From the NCBI GenBank assembly GCA_046329235.1, contig JAXLVA010000001.1, positions 1,488,001-1,552,000 of the forward strand: 64,000 bases of DNA. The letters run 5' to 3'. Below are positions 37,977-47,355 of this stretch, piece after piece. Source of the DNA: JALONH01 sp046329235 (GTDB lineage Bacteria > Bacteroidota > Bacteroidia > Cytophagales > Cytophagaceae). The position numbers and the translations under genes were made by a program. The notes under the pieces are model-generated. The model was not told the origin of the DNA. It was given only the letters and a program-made list of their open reading frames with translations, and did no database searches. Every line of letters begins with the position of its first letter. Positions within the stretch are counted from its first letter, which is position 1.

Positions 37977-39313
37977 TGCGCTGTTCATTTTTTTTAATTG
38001 CGATATATACTCTACTCCTTTTGGGCTGTACTCCTGAAAAAGAATTACAGCCCAAAAATTTCTTCATACCCGACAAAACAGTTGCCCTTTTAAAAATAGA
38101 CGACAAAACCATAACCAAAGAGTTATTCTGGAATATGGTTCGTTCCGGACAATGGGAGAAATTATTCCAAAAGGGTTCAAGCCAAATTATGGAGATAATA
38201 CAACACAAAGAGAAATATGGGTTGTCAACCCTTTCTCCTTTGTACCTTTTCACCTATCAACAAAACGACAGTATATATAAAACCGGATTTGTCTTCCCAA
38301 TTGATGACACACTAAAATTACAGGCCGCTTTACCCTTTCAAAACAGTAAGACACTAATCGAATCACACATAGGTGTTATTGACCATCAACACTTCTACTT
38401 ATTCATCAACACAGATACATTACCTAAGCTTACCGCCTTTACCGATTCATTACCCGACTGGACCAAACAATACTCTATCACAGGAGTTTTATATAATACT
38501 ACAACTTGTAGCGCTTTAAGTAAATCATACTTAGGCATACAATTTCAGGATAACATCATCAATGTATTATTCAGTAGTGGTACTACTTTAAATGAATCTT
38601 ACCATAACATTGAAATGCCTGAAGGATTCTACATACATACTACTTTGAATCCACTGTTATCGATTGATACATGTTCACTTTCTAAATACCACAGCGAAAT
38701 CAAACGTTACTTTACCGACTTAAAAGTTAAAGAAGCATTATTAAATTCTAACATCACTCTACATTGGTTAGGATGGGATAGCATTACTACCAAAGAATAT
38801 CAAACGGTAGTTAACGAAGAGTTTGAAACTATACTTAAACTGGTATATAAATCTCACAGTTATCCGTTGTTGAAAATCCAAACACCGAATGATACAACCT
38901 CGTCTAAACTTTTACAATGGGCTATCCATCAAAAAATAATAAAGAAACAATCAACACAAAAATACATGTGTGTATTAGGCGCACAGAAAAGTTATGTTTA
39001 TGTAAATGATAGCTCCTTTACTTATTTACCTGAAAAGTATCCTGCTTTAATTAATATCAATCCAGATCTTTTATTTAGCTACCAACCCGGGACGTTAAAA
39101 GGAACAAGCCTAGCTGACACACGTTGGAAAAAAGCTGTCGATTTAGACCTATGGGCAAGCGAATACATTTCCAAGGTATCAGTAGTTCGACATCAATCCG
39201 ATTACCAGCTGACACTTCAGTTTAAATCAGATGACTTTGCCTTACTTTCCCTTTTCAAGTTTTTACATTCCGGTCAAGAGCAAATCAATGCACACAATCT
39301 TGTGCTGCCGTAA
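37976..39313 (+). CDS. Putative lipoprotein of the same operon, function unknown
   Basis: The 445-residue protein has a short leader ending LLLLGCTPEKE, so Cys 18 is the probable lipid anchor. It then reads FFIPDKTVALLKIDDKTITKELF, which resembles the opening of the preceding DUF4836-like protein (a proline-aspartate turn followed by a V-x-L-K/N-x strand), suggesting shared ancestry. No known catalytic motif was seen. Its last 29 bases overlap the 3' end of the convergent nuclease-like gene, so no terminator fits between them. Confidence 0.75.
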   Translation: MRCSFFLIAIYTLLLLGCTPEKELQPKNFFIPDKTVALLKIDDKTITKELFWNMVRSGQWEKLFQKGSSQIMEIIQHKEKYGLSTLSPLYLFTYQQNDSIYKTGFVFPIDDTLKLQAALPFQNSKTLIESHIGVIDHQHFYLFINTDTLPKLTAFTDSLPDWTKQYSITGVLYNTTTCSALSKSYLGIQFQDNIINVLFSSGTTLNESYHNIEMPEGFYIHTTLNPLLSIDTCSLSKYHSEIKRYFTDLKVKEALLNSNITLHWLGWDSITTKEYQTVVNEEFETILKLVYKSHSYPLLKIQTPNDTTSSKLLQWAIHQKIIKKQSTQKYMCVLGAQKSYVYVNDSSFTYLPEKYPALININPDLLFSYQPGTLKGTSLADTRWKKAVDLDLWASEYISKVSVVRHQSDYQLTLQFKSDDFALLSLFKFLHSGQEQINAHNLVLP

Positions 39314-40250
39314 GCACTTGTAGTTGTTTTATTTCTTTTTCTTCCTCAGGAGTTAGCGGAGTTTGTTCCATATTTCTTAAGTCAGGGCTTCCGGCATTCA
39401 TCCAGCAGGTATACCAAATACTGGACAACATATGAATGGCAGTACACATTCTTCTTTCCACCATACCATTTAATAACTCATGGTATTTTCTGGCAAAAGC
39501 AGGAGAATATGTTTTAACCGTTAAACCATTTCTATCTTCAAAAGTAAACTGCTGAGAAGGCGGCAAGGTTTGAGACACTACTCTTTCCATATTCAATACA
39601 GAATCTACTGCTTGGTTTGACTCCCGTAGCGCCTGCCATATTCTTTGTTCTATATCGATGATATATACCGCCTTTCCGGTATAGAAAAAGTAGTCCTGAT
39701 GAAACAACTCCGGCAATCGCGACTCCCATAAACCATGTATACCGGTTTGACCGGTGAGTTGACCGTTATAGTTTTTAGTCGTATGCAAAGGGACATGCAG
39801 ATCACCAATATAGTGCCCTATATCCGAACTTAGTTTAATAATCAACTTAGTATCCTTTTGTTTAAAAGCTAGTGTTAACTTATTAGTAAGGTGCAGTAGA
39901 TTCCAAGGCAAGGAACCATGACGCTGAAGTGAGTCTTCCGAAAACTGATGAATGGCTTGATGATAAGAAAGGATATTATCGGTATATAATATAGAGTCGC
40001 CAAAGAACTCCTTATCCCAATAGTGCTTGGGAGCTTCCGTAGGGATAATATACCGTCGCTTATCCGGGTCCACCGCATGCTCAGTGATGAAAGAATGGTG
40101 CTTTTTGTAAAAAACTGCCAATTCCGGGGGTAAAGCGAAAATTGCGGCTTTGTTAATTTCCTTGTGGGCAAAGAAGCCCCAAGATGTGGATAACAGGACA
40201 TAAAATAGCCCTATTATCAAAATTTTAGGTTTTGACTGTGGATTTCTCAT
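39285..40250 (-). CDS. S1/P1-nuclease or zinc phospholipase C-like secreted protein
   Basis: The 321-residue protein has a hydrophobic leader (ILIIGLFYVLLSTSWG) directly followed by WGFFAHKEINKAAIFALPPE. A Trp plus His near the mature N-terminus is how the trinuclear zinc site of S1/P1 nucleases and bacterial phospholipase C begins. Further likely ligands are in EHAVDPDKR (near 58), SSDIGHYIGDLHVPLHTTKNY (HxxxDxHxPLH, near 145) and HGLWESRLPE. The fold cleaves phosphoester bonds in nucleic acids or lipids; substrate preference cannot be read from sequence. It is divergent from rpsT and overlaps the neighbouring lipoprotein gene tail-to-tail by 29 bp. Confidence 0.82.
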   Translation of the reverse strand: MRNPQSKPKILIIGLFYVLLSTSWGFFAHKEINKAAIFALPPELAVFYKKHHSFITEHAVDPDKRRYIIPTEAPKHYWDKEFFGDSILYTDNILSYHQAIHQFSEDSLQRHGSLPWNLLHLTNKLTLAFKQKDTKLIIKLSSDIGHYIGDLHVPLHTTKNYNGQLTGQTGIHGLWESRLPELFHQDYFFYTGKAVYIIDIEQRIWQALRESNQAVDSVLNMERVVSQTLPPSQQFTFEDRNGLTVKTYSPAFARKYHELLNGMVERRMCTAIHMLSSIWYTCWMNAGSPDLRNMEQTPLTPEEEKEIKQLQVLTAAQDCVH

Positions 40251-40299
40251 AGCTGGTTATCCACAATATTAAAGATATTTAACTAAAAACAATTATATG

Positions 40300-40331
40300 T
40301 TTGGAAATTATACAAGATTCAACTACATTTG
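40300..40331 (+). promoter_or_regulatory. Bacteroidota-type promoter of rpsT
   Basis: TTTG (40,300-40,303) and TACATTTG (40,324-40,331) are separated by 20 bp. Both boxes match the consensus TTTG and TAnnTTTG exactly. The expected transcription start is about 30 bp before the rpsT ATG. This is the clearest promoter in the window. Confidence 0.7.
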
Positions 40332-40366
40332 CAGTCCAATATAGAGAAGAAAGACATTTAGTTCCT

Positions 40367-40621
40367 ATGGCAAACCATAAATCATCTTTGAAAAGAATTC
40401 GCGCTAACCGCGCTAAATATCTACGTAACCGTTACCAAATGAAGACAACTCGTACTTTCATTAAACGTTTACGTGCTACTACTCAAAAAACAGAAGCTTC
40501 TGACTTGTACAAAAAAGTAGTTTCTATGATTGATAAATTAGCTAAAAGAAACATCATTCATAAAAACAACGCTGCTAATAAAAAATCTAAATTAGCTAGA
40601 TACGTAAATCGTTTAGCGTAA
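40367..40621 (+). CDS. rpsT: 30S ribosomal protein S20
   Basis: The 84-residue basic protein binds 16S rRNA at the base of the small subunit. MANHKSSLKRIRANRAKYLRNR is the standard S20 opening, which fixes the start at 40,367 rather than at an upstream TTG that lies inside the promoter region. NAANKKSKLARYVNRL is the typical end. It is preceded by an exact consensus promoter and followed by a hairpin terminator, so it is a monocistronic transcript. Confidence 0.97.
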   Translation: MANHKSSLKRIRANRAKYLRNRYQMKTTRTFIKRLRATTQKTEASDLYKKVVSMIDKLAKRNIIHKNNAANKKSKLARYVNRLA

Positions 40622-40641
40622 TTTTTGATTGAACGCATTAT

Positions 40642-40670
40642 AAAAAAGCTCTGGTTACAGGGCTTTTTTT
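40642..40670 (+). terminator. Terminator after rpsT
   Basis: AAAAAAGCTCT pairs with AGGGCTTTTTT (one T-G pair) around a GGTTAC-type loop, with a T7 tail, 20 bases after the rpsT stop. Confidence 0.8.
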
Positions 40671-40707
40671 GTTTACAACCGCTATACTTTTTATTTTTAC
40701 CACTGCT

Positions 40708-41415
40708 ATGGAAAATCAAATCTCCCCTTTTAAGCCGGGACGTATAACGTCATGGGCTGAAGATGACCGTCCCAGAGAAAAACTTGCACTCAAAGGCACA
40801 GCCGCTCTCTCCGACGCTGAACTCATCGCCATATTATTAGGCTCCGGCACTCGCGAATTAAGTGCCTTAGACTTGGCAAAAGAAATCCTCTACCACTCCC
40901 AAAACAACTTACACGAGCTTGCCCGTAAGTCTATTCCGGATTTATGTAAACACAAAGGTATAGGTGAAGCCAAAGCTATTACCCTAGTAGCGGCATTAGA
41001 AATAGGTAAACGAAGAAAGGAAGTAGAAGGAATTGACCGACTTCAAATCAAGACATCCCAGGAAGTTTACCAATACTTTGCAGGCGATTTAATGGATCTT
41101 CCCCATGAAGAGTTCTGGGTATTACTTTTAAACCGTAAAAATAAAATTATCAAACCTATTAAAATAAGTAGTGGCGGCGTTTCCGGTACGGTGGCCGACC
41201 CAAAACTTATTTTCAAATACGCTTTGGAGCATTTAGCCTCCTCTATTATCTTAGTGCATAATCATCCGTCGGGGAATCCAAACCCAAGTGATGCGGACAT
41301 ACAATTAACCAAACGAATGGTTCAAGCAGGCAATCTAATGGAAACTCCTGTCTTAGATCATATCATTATTGCTCATAAAAACTGGTACAGCTTTGCAGAC
41401 GAAGGAAAAATATAA
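40708..41415 (+). CDS. radC: RadC family JAMM-domain protein
   Basis: The 235-residue protein has an N-terminal helix-hairpin-helix-like domain (LSDAELIAILLGSGT, HKGIGEAKAITLVAALEIGKR). A C-terminal JAB/JAMM metalloprotease-like domain has the motif VHNHPSGNPNPSDAD (HxHx7-8D) near 190-205. The ATG at 40,708 gives the usual RadC start (MENQISPFKPGRITSWAEDDRPREK); an in-frame TTG further upstream lies in the rpsT terminator and is rejected. RadC proteins are historically tied to DNA repair, but their biochemical role is unsettled. Confidence 0.93.
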   Translation: MENQISPFKPGRITSWAEDDRPREKLALKGTAALSDAELIAILLGSGTRELSALDLAKEILYHSQNNLHELARKSIPDLCKHKGIGEAKAITLVAALEIGKRRKEVEGIDRLQIKTSQEVYQYFAGDLMDLPHEEFWVLLLNRKNKIIKPIKISSGGVSGTVADPKLIFKYALEHLASSIILVHNHPSGNPNPSDADIQLTKRMVQAGNLMETPVLDHIIIAHKNWYSFADEGKI

Positions 41416-41431
41416 TACGATTAAAAGAAAA

Positions 41432-42037
41432 GTGCTCATTCGATACATCATTGTAGGTGTATTAATATCCTTTGTCATTGGGATGATTTACACAGGCATT
41501 CAAAGTAATTCCTACGAAGAAGTTATAGAAGCATATCGTAAACAAAAGGATTCTAATTTTAGACAATCCATCAAATCTCCGATTGCCAACAAAGACACCT
41601 TTTACGGACTAGACTATTTCCCTCCCAACCCGGAATACAAGGTAAAAGCACTGATTACATTTCTTCGAGATACCACTAAAATTTTCCTTCCTAGAAATGA
41701 TGGAAAAGTGTCTATTTACTTAGGATACTTAAGAGCAGACTTTAAAATCAAAAATCAAAGTCACAGCTTGATTTTGTACAAACATCCGGACGATGACAGT
41801 AATATCCCTACCCTGTTTTTACCATTCTATGATTTAACTAATGGCAACAGTACTTATGAAGGTGGTAGATATATGGATGTTACTCTTACGAATAATGAAA
41901 GTATAGATTTAGATTTCAACTACGCCTACAACCCTTACTGTGTATATAATTACCAGTACTCATGCCCCATACCTCCGGCAAGCAATAAATTAAACATTGA
42001 ACTCCCTGTAGGGGAAAAGAAATATGTTCGAAAATAA
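41432..42037 (+). CDS. DUF1684-like membrane-anchored protein
   Basis: The protein is about 201 residues long. GTG at 41,432 is chosen as start because it follows the radC stop by 16 bp, has an A/G-rich stretch before it and leads straight into an N-terminal membrane helix (YIIVGVLISFVIGMIY). A TTG inside radC is the alternative. The C-terminal block GGRYMDVTLTN, LDFNYAYNPYCVYN and SCPIPPASNKLNIELPVGEK is the signature of DUF1684 proteins; their function is unknown. The 3' end overlaps arfB by 14 bp. Confidence 0.82.
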   Translation: MLIRYIIVGVLISFVIGMIYTGIQSNSYEEVIEAYRKQKDSNFRQSIKSPIANKDTFYGLDYFPPNPEYKVKALITFLRDTTKIFLPRNDGKVSIYLGYLRADFKIKNQSHSLILYKHPDDDSNIPTLFLPFYDLTNGNSTYEGGRYMDVTLTNNESIDLDFNYAYNPYCVYNYQYSCPIPPASNKLNIELPVGEKKYVRK

Positions 42038-42473
42038 CACACCTATCCACCATCCTGAATTTTGGATTCAACACGGAATTGAAGATGAAATTGAATTTAA
42101 AGCTTCCTTATCCGGAGGCAAAGGTGGGCAGAACGTAAATAAAGTAAATTCAAAAGCTGAAGTATATTGGAGTCCTTCTAAATCTGCTTTAATGTCTGAA
42201 GATGAAAAAGCTTTTTTAATCACTAAGCTTCAAACTAAGTTAAACGCAGATGGATTTTTAAGAATCACTTCCGAAGAAGAGCGTAGTTTATTTAGAAACA
42301 AAGAGAAAGCTATTTTCAAATTGGTTCAACTCGTGTCTTCTTGTTTTTTAGTACCTAAAAAGAGAAAAGCAACCGCCCCTACTGCTACCTCCAAACAACA
42401 AAAAAGAAAGAGTAAAGAGCGTGACAAAACCGTCAAAGCAGGTCGTAAAAAAATAAATCCTACCGATTACTAG
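42024..42473 (+). CDS. arfB: Alternative ribosome-rescue factor / aminoacyl-tRNA hydrolase (ArfB-like)
   Basis: The 149-residue protein of the peptide-release-factor family has the catalytic GGQ in ASLSGGKGGQNVNKVNSKAEV (GGQ near 34-36). It has no stop-codon recognition domain, as expected for ArfB/YaeJ. The C-terminal tail is very basic (KKRKATAPTATSKQQKRKSK), which in ArfB binds the empty mRNA channel of stalled ribosomes before peptidyl-tRNA is hydrolysed. It overlaps the DUF1684 gene by 14 bp. Confidence 0.92.
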   Translation: MFENNTPIHHPEFWIQHGIEDEIEFKASLSGGKGGQNVNKVNSKAEVYWSPSKSALMSEDEKAFLITKLQTKLNADGFLRITSEEERSLFRNKEKAIFKLVQLVSSCFLVPKKRKATAPTATSKQQKRKSKERDKTVKAGRKKINPTDY

Positions 42474-42602
42474 AATTAATTCATCTTATAATCAAGCATT
42501 TATACTTTATAGTAAAATTGTACCGAGCCTATACCAATATTTCATAAAAATTGTGCAATTTTGCACTCGTTTTATAAAGCTTATTAAAATTATAATAGCA
42601 AA

Positions 42603-44093
42603 ATGGCTAACTATTTTAACACCTTATCCTTACGCGAAAAATTAGAATTATTAGGCGTTTGTGAATTTATGGACAGTTCCGAATTCGCTGACGGCGTGAA
42701 CGCATTAAAAGGTAAAAAAATTGTCATCGTTGGTTGCGGTGCACAAGGATTAAATCAAGGTTTAAACTTACGTGATTCCGGATTAGACGTATCTTATACT
42801 CTACGCAAAGAAGCTATCGAGTCTAAAAGACAATCTTGGAAAAACGCTACCGAAAATAATTTCAAAGTTGGTACTTATGAAGAGTTAATTCCTTCTGCTG
42901 ACTTAGTAATCAACTTAACTCCGGACAAACAACACACAGCTGTTGTTACTGCAGTTATGCCATTGATGAAAAAAGGTGCTACTCTTTCTTATTCTCACGG
43001 TTTCAACATCGTAGAAGAAGGTATGCAAATCCGTAAAGATTTAACCGTTATCATGGTAGCTCCTAAATCTCCTGGTTCTGAAGTTCGTGAAGAGTACAAA
43101 AGAGGTTTTGGTGTTCCTACCCTAATCGCTGTACACCCTGAAAACGATCCGGAAGGAAAAGGATGGGATTTAGCTAAAGCTTATTGTGTAGGTACAGGTG
43201 GTCACAGAGCAGGTGTTTTACAATCATCTTTCGTAGCTGAAGTAAAGTCTGACTTAATGGGTGAACAAACTATCCTTTGTGGTTTATTACAAACCGGTTC
43301 TATCCTTTGTTTCGACAAAATGGTAGAAAAAGGTATTGATAAAGGTTACGCTTCAAAATTAATCCAATACGGTTGGGAAGTTATTACTGAATCATTAAAG
43401 TTCGGTGGTATCACAGCTATGATGGATCGTTTAAGCAACCCGGCGAAAGTGAAATGTTTCACTATCTCTGAAGAATTAAAGAAAATCATGCGTCCTTTAT
43501 TCCGTAAGCACCAAGACGATATCATGAGCGGAGAATTTTCTCGCGTTATGATGGAAGACTGGGCTAATGGTGATAAGAACTTATTAACTTGGAGAGCAGC
43601 TACCGGTGAAACTGCATTTGAAAAAACACCTGCTAGCGATGCTAAAATTTCTGAGCAAGAATATTATGACAACGGTTTATTAATGGTTGCATTAGTAAGA
43701 GCCGGTGTTGAATTAGCATTCGAAACTATGACTGAATCAGGTATCATAGAAGAATCTGCTTACTACGAATCATTACACGAAACTCCACTTATCGCGAACA
43801 CGATCGCTCGTAAGAAGTTATTCGAAATGAACCGCGTTATTTCTGATACTGCTGAATACGGTTGTTACTTATTCGATCACGCTTGTAAGCCATTATTAGC
43901 TGATTTCATGAAGAAAGTAGATACTGATATCATTGGTAAAAACTACAACGCTGGTAAAGATAATGGTGTAGATAACGCTACAATCATTGCAGTGAACCAA
44001 GTAATCAGAATGCACCCTATCGAAATCGTAGGTGCTGACTTACGCCAAGCGATGACTGACATGAAGTCGTTAAGCTTAGGTGATAGCAAATAA
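42603..44093 (+). CDS. ilvC: Ketol-acid reductoisomerase, class II (long form)
   Basis: The 496-residue enzyme catalyses the second common step of valine/isoleucine synthesis using NADPH. KIVIVGCGAQGLNQGLNLRDSG near 36-57 is the nucleotide-binding loop, and two C-terminal knotted domains follow (SDLMGEQTILCGLLQTGSILC, then a second related block ending QAMTDMKSL). The length identifies the class II form rather than the usual form of about 330 residues. No other ilv gene is adjacent. It is followed by a hairpin terminator. Confidence 0.96.
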   Translation: MANYFNTLSLREKLELLGVCEFMDSSEFADGVNALKGKKIVIVGCGAQGLNQGLNLRDSGLDVSYTLRKEAIESKRQSWKNATENNFKVGTYEELIPSADLVINLTPDKQHTAVVTAVMPLMKKGATLSYSHGFNIVEEGMQIRKDLTVIMVAPKSPGSEVREEYKRGFGVPTLIAVHPENDPEGKGWDLAKAYCVGTGGHRAGVLQSSFVAEVKSDLMGEQTILCGLLQTGSILCFDKMVEKGIDKGYASKLIQYGWEVITESLKFGGITAMMDRLSNPAKVKCFTISEELKKIMRPLFRKHQDDIMSGEFSRVMMEDWANGDKNLLTWRAATGETAFEKTPASDAKISEQEYYDNGLLMVALVRAGVELAFETMTESGIIEESAYYESLHETPLIANTIARKKLFEMNRVISDTAEYGCYLFDHACKPLLADFMKKVDTDIIGKNYNAGKDNGVDNATIIAVNQVIRMHPIEIVGADLRQAMTDMKSLSLGDSK

Positions 44094-44116
44094 TCTTAAT
44101 TGCTTATCATATTGAC

Positions 44117-44146
44117 AAAAGGTCCTGAGAATATCAGGACCTTTTT
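44117..44146 (+). terminator. Terminator after ilvC
   Basis: AAAAGGTCCTGA pairs with TCAGGACCTTTTT around a short AT-rich loop, with a T tail, 23 bases after the ilvC stop. The next 190 bp up to the following gene hold nothing else that I recognise. Confidence 0.85.
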
Positions 44147-44335
44147 CATTTTATTGAATTCATTTTTCTATATCTGCTTTATCTATCTATGGATAACTTT
44201 TAACGCCCTTTCAATAATTTTTATCCCTGAGTTTCACACCTTTATCGATTCAATAGTCACTATGTAATGTTTTTGTGAAAAATAAATGGTAGGATAGTAG
44301 ACTTTCAACTGTAACCCTTTCATTTATACAATATT

Positions 44336-44800
44336 ATGTATTTAGTTATCTTGTTTCACTGGCTATTTTCAACAGTAAATCCATCCTTAGAATCAACATC
44401 TTCTTTCAAAAAAAGCACTACCGATAGTTTAGTAGCCATTATTGATAATGATGCTGTTAAACCTTTCCGTACGGATGAGCATCAAATCAAACCGGAATAC
44501 CATCATACGGTTCATAAGACCTTTACCACTATTTATTTCAAAGACGAACAGTTTAACTACACCAACAAAATTGTTCATATGGAGTCTCACGAAGATTATC
44601 GTGTTACCACCTACTATTTTCACAAGAAGAATTTAATCTTGATTAAAGTATTAGAAAGAGTTCAAAAATCACCGGCTACTCCTATCACAGGTAATTACTA
44701 CTATGAGTCTAATGCTTTAGTGTATAAAGAAGAGTTAAACGGGAAACCAAGTGTAAATCCGTCCTCTTTGGCTAATACAGCGAGAGAACTTAATAAATAA
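44336..44800 (+). CDS. Hypothetical protein, possibly exported
   Basis: The 154-residue protein begins with a short hydrophobic segment (MYLVILFHWLFSTVN) that could be a weak signal peptide. It continues with a soluble region rich in His, Tyr and Lys (EYHHTVHKTFTTIYFKDEQF, YYFHKKNLILIKVLERV). No family was recognised. It stands alone between the ilvC terminator and its own strong terminator, so it is a single-gene transcript. The AT-content and codon choice look like those of its neighbours. Confidence 0.65.
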   Translation: MYLVILFHWLFSTVNPSLESTSSFKKSTTDSLVAIIDNDAVKPFRTDEHQIKPEYHHTVHKTFTTIYFKDEQFNYTNKIVHMESHEDYRVTTYYFHKKNLILIKVLERVQKSPATPITGNYYYESNALVYKEELNGKPSVNPSSLANTARELNK

Positions 44801-44818
44801 TTCATTTTATATTGATTA

Positions 44819-44852
44819 AGGAGTTGGATTATAAGTCCAACTCCTATTTTTT
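44819..44852 (+). terminator. Terminator after the hypothetical gene
   Basis: A perfect 10-bp stem AGGAGTTGGA/TCCAACTCCT with a 7-base loop is followed by an A and T7. A TATTTTTG box (44,856-44,863) just after it could be the -7 element of pheT, but no -33 box is visible. Confidence 0.85.
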
Positions 44853-44892
44853 TAGTATTTTTGTCCCCTTATAATGCTCGATTTAGGCTCCC

Positions 44893-47304
44893 ATGAAAAT
44901 ATCATATAATTGGTTAAAGCAATTCATTGATTTAACAGAATCACCTGAGGAAGTTGGTAAACTTTTAACTCGTTCCGGATTAGAAGTTGAGAAGATTGAA
45001 AAATACGAAAGTATCAAAGGTGGTCTGGAAGGATTAGTGATTGGAAAAGTTGAAACAGTAGAACAACACCCTAATGCAGATCGTTTGAAAAAAACGACGG
45101 TCAACATAGGTGAAGATAAGTTGTTAAATGTTGTTTGTGGTGCTTCTAATGTAGCTGCTGGACAAACAGTCATTGTAGCAACAATTGGTGCTACTCTCTA
45201 CCCTGCTTCCGGTGAATCCTTCACCATTCAGAAATCAAAAATCAGAGGTGAAGTTTCCGAAGGTATGTTATGTGCGGAAGATGAAATAGGTCTTGGCACA
45301 TCGCATGAAGGTATCATTGTATTAACAGATAATGTTGAAATAGGTACTCCTGCTAAAAACTTTTATAAAGTTGAAGTAGACTATATTTTTGAAATTGGCT
45401 TAACACCTAACCGTGCCGATGCGGCCTCTCACTTAGGAGTAGCTCGTGATTTAAAAGCATTATTAAAACGTAATTTAAAACCTATCGACTTAAAAGGATT
45501 CCGTCCCGGATTCCAAGAAGGTGGCGTTAAATTAAAAGTAGAGAACGCAAAGGCGTGTCCAAAATATACCGGATTAGTCATTAAGGGTGTGAAAGTACTA
45601 GAGTCCCCTTCTTGGTTAAAAAACGCTTTAGCTACTATTGGTGTTAATTCCATCAATAACGTAGTGGACGTGACTAATTATGTATTACATAGTTTAGGTC
45701 AACCATTACATGCTTTTGATTTAGATGAAGTGAAAGGCAATACCATCGTTGTAAAAAATGCAACGGCAGGTGAAGATTTTATCACATTAGATGGTAGTAC
45801 TAAAAAACTATTAGCAGATGATTTGATGATTTTCAACTCTTCGGAAGCAATGTGTATGGCTGGTGTCATTGGCGGTAAAGATTCAGGTGTTAAAAGTAAT
45901 ACTACTAACATCTTTTTAGAAAGTGCTTACTTCGCTGCTGAATCCGTTCGTACGTCTGCTATGAAACATGGAGTGAAGACCGATAGCTCCTTCCGTTTTG
46001 AGCGTGGCACAGATCCTAACATGTGTTTAGTAGCTCTAAAGAAAGCGGCGGCTTTAATCATTGAAGTTGCCGGTGGTGAAATCTCCAGCGATATCGTTGA
46101 TTCTAGAAGAGAACCTTTCGAACCTTTCAAAATTGAAACTACTCACAAACGTATTTGTCAGTTAATTGGAAAAGATATTCCTGCGGATACCGTTTTAGAA
46201 ATATTATCATCACTTGATATTCGTTTAGCATTCCGTAATGGTGACTTACTAGTATTTGAAGTGCCTAGATACCGAGTAGATGTTCAACGTGAAGCCGATA
46301 TCGTAGAAGAGGTATTACGTATCTATGGTTATGATAACATTGAATTAAGTGAGCATTTAAATACTAATTTCTTAGCTAAGTTTCCTGAGAAAGACAAAGC
46401 CACTCTTAGCAAGAAAATAGATCAATTGTTAATAGGTAAAGGTTTCCAAGAAATCTTAGGTAACTCCTTAACCAAAGCAGCCTACATCGAAAGCATCCAT
46501 GCTCAAGATGTTGCTGTTCCTATTTTAAACAAACTAAGTGAAGAGTTAGCTTTCATGCGACCAAGTATGGCCTTCTCCGGTTTGGACGCTATTGCTTATA
46601 ATATTAATAGAAGACAAAAAGATTTAGCCTTATACGAATTTGGTAAAGTCTACTTCAAAAAAGGTTCTAAATACCAAGAAGGAAATCGCTTGTCCATATT
46701 CTTAACCGGAAACGGTTCATCCGAATCTTGGCAAGAAAAAGGAACAGCCGTTAATTTCTTCGATATTAAAAATATTGCTGTACAAATATTAGAGTGTTTC
46801 AATGTACAACCTACTTCAGCGGTTGAAATTGAAAACAATCCTTTATTTGATAAAGGCATTGAGTACAAAGATGGTATTACCAATTTGATTTCTTTAGGAT
46901 ACATTTCTAATTCCATCCTAAAGCTGACGGATATTCGTCAGGATGTATTATATGCCGTAGTTGATTTAGATTTATTATTAAAGCTATACCAAACGAAAGC
47001 AACTTATAGAGAGATTTCAAAATTCCCGGAAGTACGTCGCGACTTATCTTTAGTTTTAGATAAGAAAGTGACTTACGAAGAGATAAAAGAATTAGCCTTC
47101 AAGACGGAGAAAAAACTTCTACAAGCTATCAATGTGTTTGACTTGTATGAAGGAGACCGTATTGAGAAAGGTAAAAAATCATATTCTGTTAGTTTCCAAC
47201 TGTTAGATAAAGACCAAACGCTAACGGATGAGGTTATCGATTCTACTATGAGTAAATTGATGTCCCAATTTGAAAAGCAACTAGGAGCAGAAATTAGAAA
47301 ATAA
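44893..47304 (+). CDS. pheT: Phenylalanine--tRNA ligase beta subunit
   Basis: The 803-residue subunit pairs with PheS to charge tRNA-Phe. Domains in order are: the N-terminal MKISYNWLKQFIDL; the EMAP-like tRNA-binding domain (about 40-150, with VETVEQHPNADRL and SEGMLCAEDEIGLG); the B3/B4 editing domain (VDVTNYVLHSLGQPLHAFDLD near 256, FRFERGTDPN); the B5 domain; and a C-terminal anticodon-binding domain (SKFPEVRRDLSLVLD, KSYSVSFQLLDKDQTLTD). The length is normal. pheS is not adjacent, so the two subunits are encoded apart. Confidence 0.97.
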   Translation: MKISYNWLKQFIDLTESPEEVGKLLTRSGLEVEKIEKYESIKGGLEGLVIGKVETVEQHPNADRLKKTTVNIGEDKLLNVVCGASNVAAGQTVIVATIGATLYPASGESFTIQKSKIRGEVSEGMLCAEDEIGLGTSHEGIIVLTDNVEIGTPAKNFYKVEVDYIFEIGLTPNRADAASHLGVARDLKALLKRNLKPIDLKGFRPGFQEGGVKLKVENAKACPKYTGLVIKGVKVLESPSWLKNALATIGVNSINNVVDVTNYVLHSLGQPLHAFDLDEVKGNTIVVKNATAGEDFITLDGSTKKLLADDLMIFNSSEAMCMAGVIGGKDSGVKSNTTNIFLESAYFAAESVRTSAMKHGVKTDSSFRFERGTDPNMCLVALKKAAALIIEVAGGEISSDIVDSRREPFEPFKIETTHKRICQLIGKDIPADTVLEILSSLDIRLAFRNGDLLVFEVPRYRVDVQREADIVEEVLRIYGYDNIELSEHLNTNFLAKFPEKDKATLSKKIDQLLIGKGFQEILGNSLTKAAYIESIHAQDVAVPILNKLSEELAFMRPSMAFSGLDAIAYNINRRQKDLALYEFGKVYFKKGSKYQEGNRLSIFLTGNGSSESWQEKGTAVNFFDIKNIAVQILECFNVQPTSAVEIENNPLFDKGIEYKDGITNLISLGYISNSILKLTDIRQDVLYAVVDLDLLLKLYQTKATYREISKFPEVRRDLSLVLDKKVTYEEIKELAFKTEKKLLQAINVFDLYEGDRIEKGKKSYSVSFQLLDKDQTLTDEVIDSTMSKLMSQFEKQLGAEIRK

Positions 47305-47335
47305 AAAAGTCCCGATGTTCATCGGGACTTTTTTT
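47303..47335. terminator. Bidirectional terminator between pheT and the convergent secreted-protein gene
   Basis: AAAAAAGTCCCGAT pairs with ATCGGGACTTTTTT around a GTTC loop. The stem begins within the pheT stop codon. The A and T runs allow termination on both strands. Confidence 0.88.
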
Positions 47336-47355
47336 ATGATAGTAAGATTGGCTAA

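Noticed and set aside
42540..42563. ilvC promoter (CAATTTTG box)
   Set aside because: The -7 box has a C for T and no acceptable -33 box lies at 19-21 bp.
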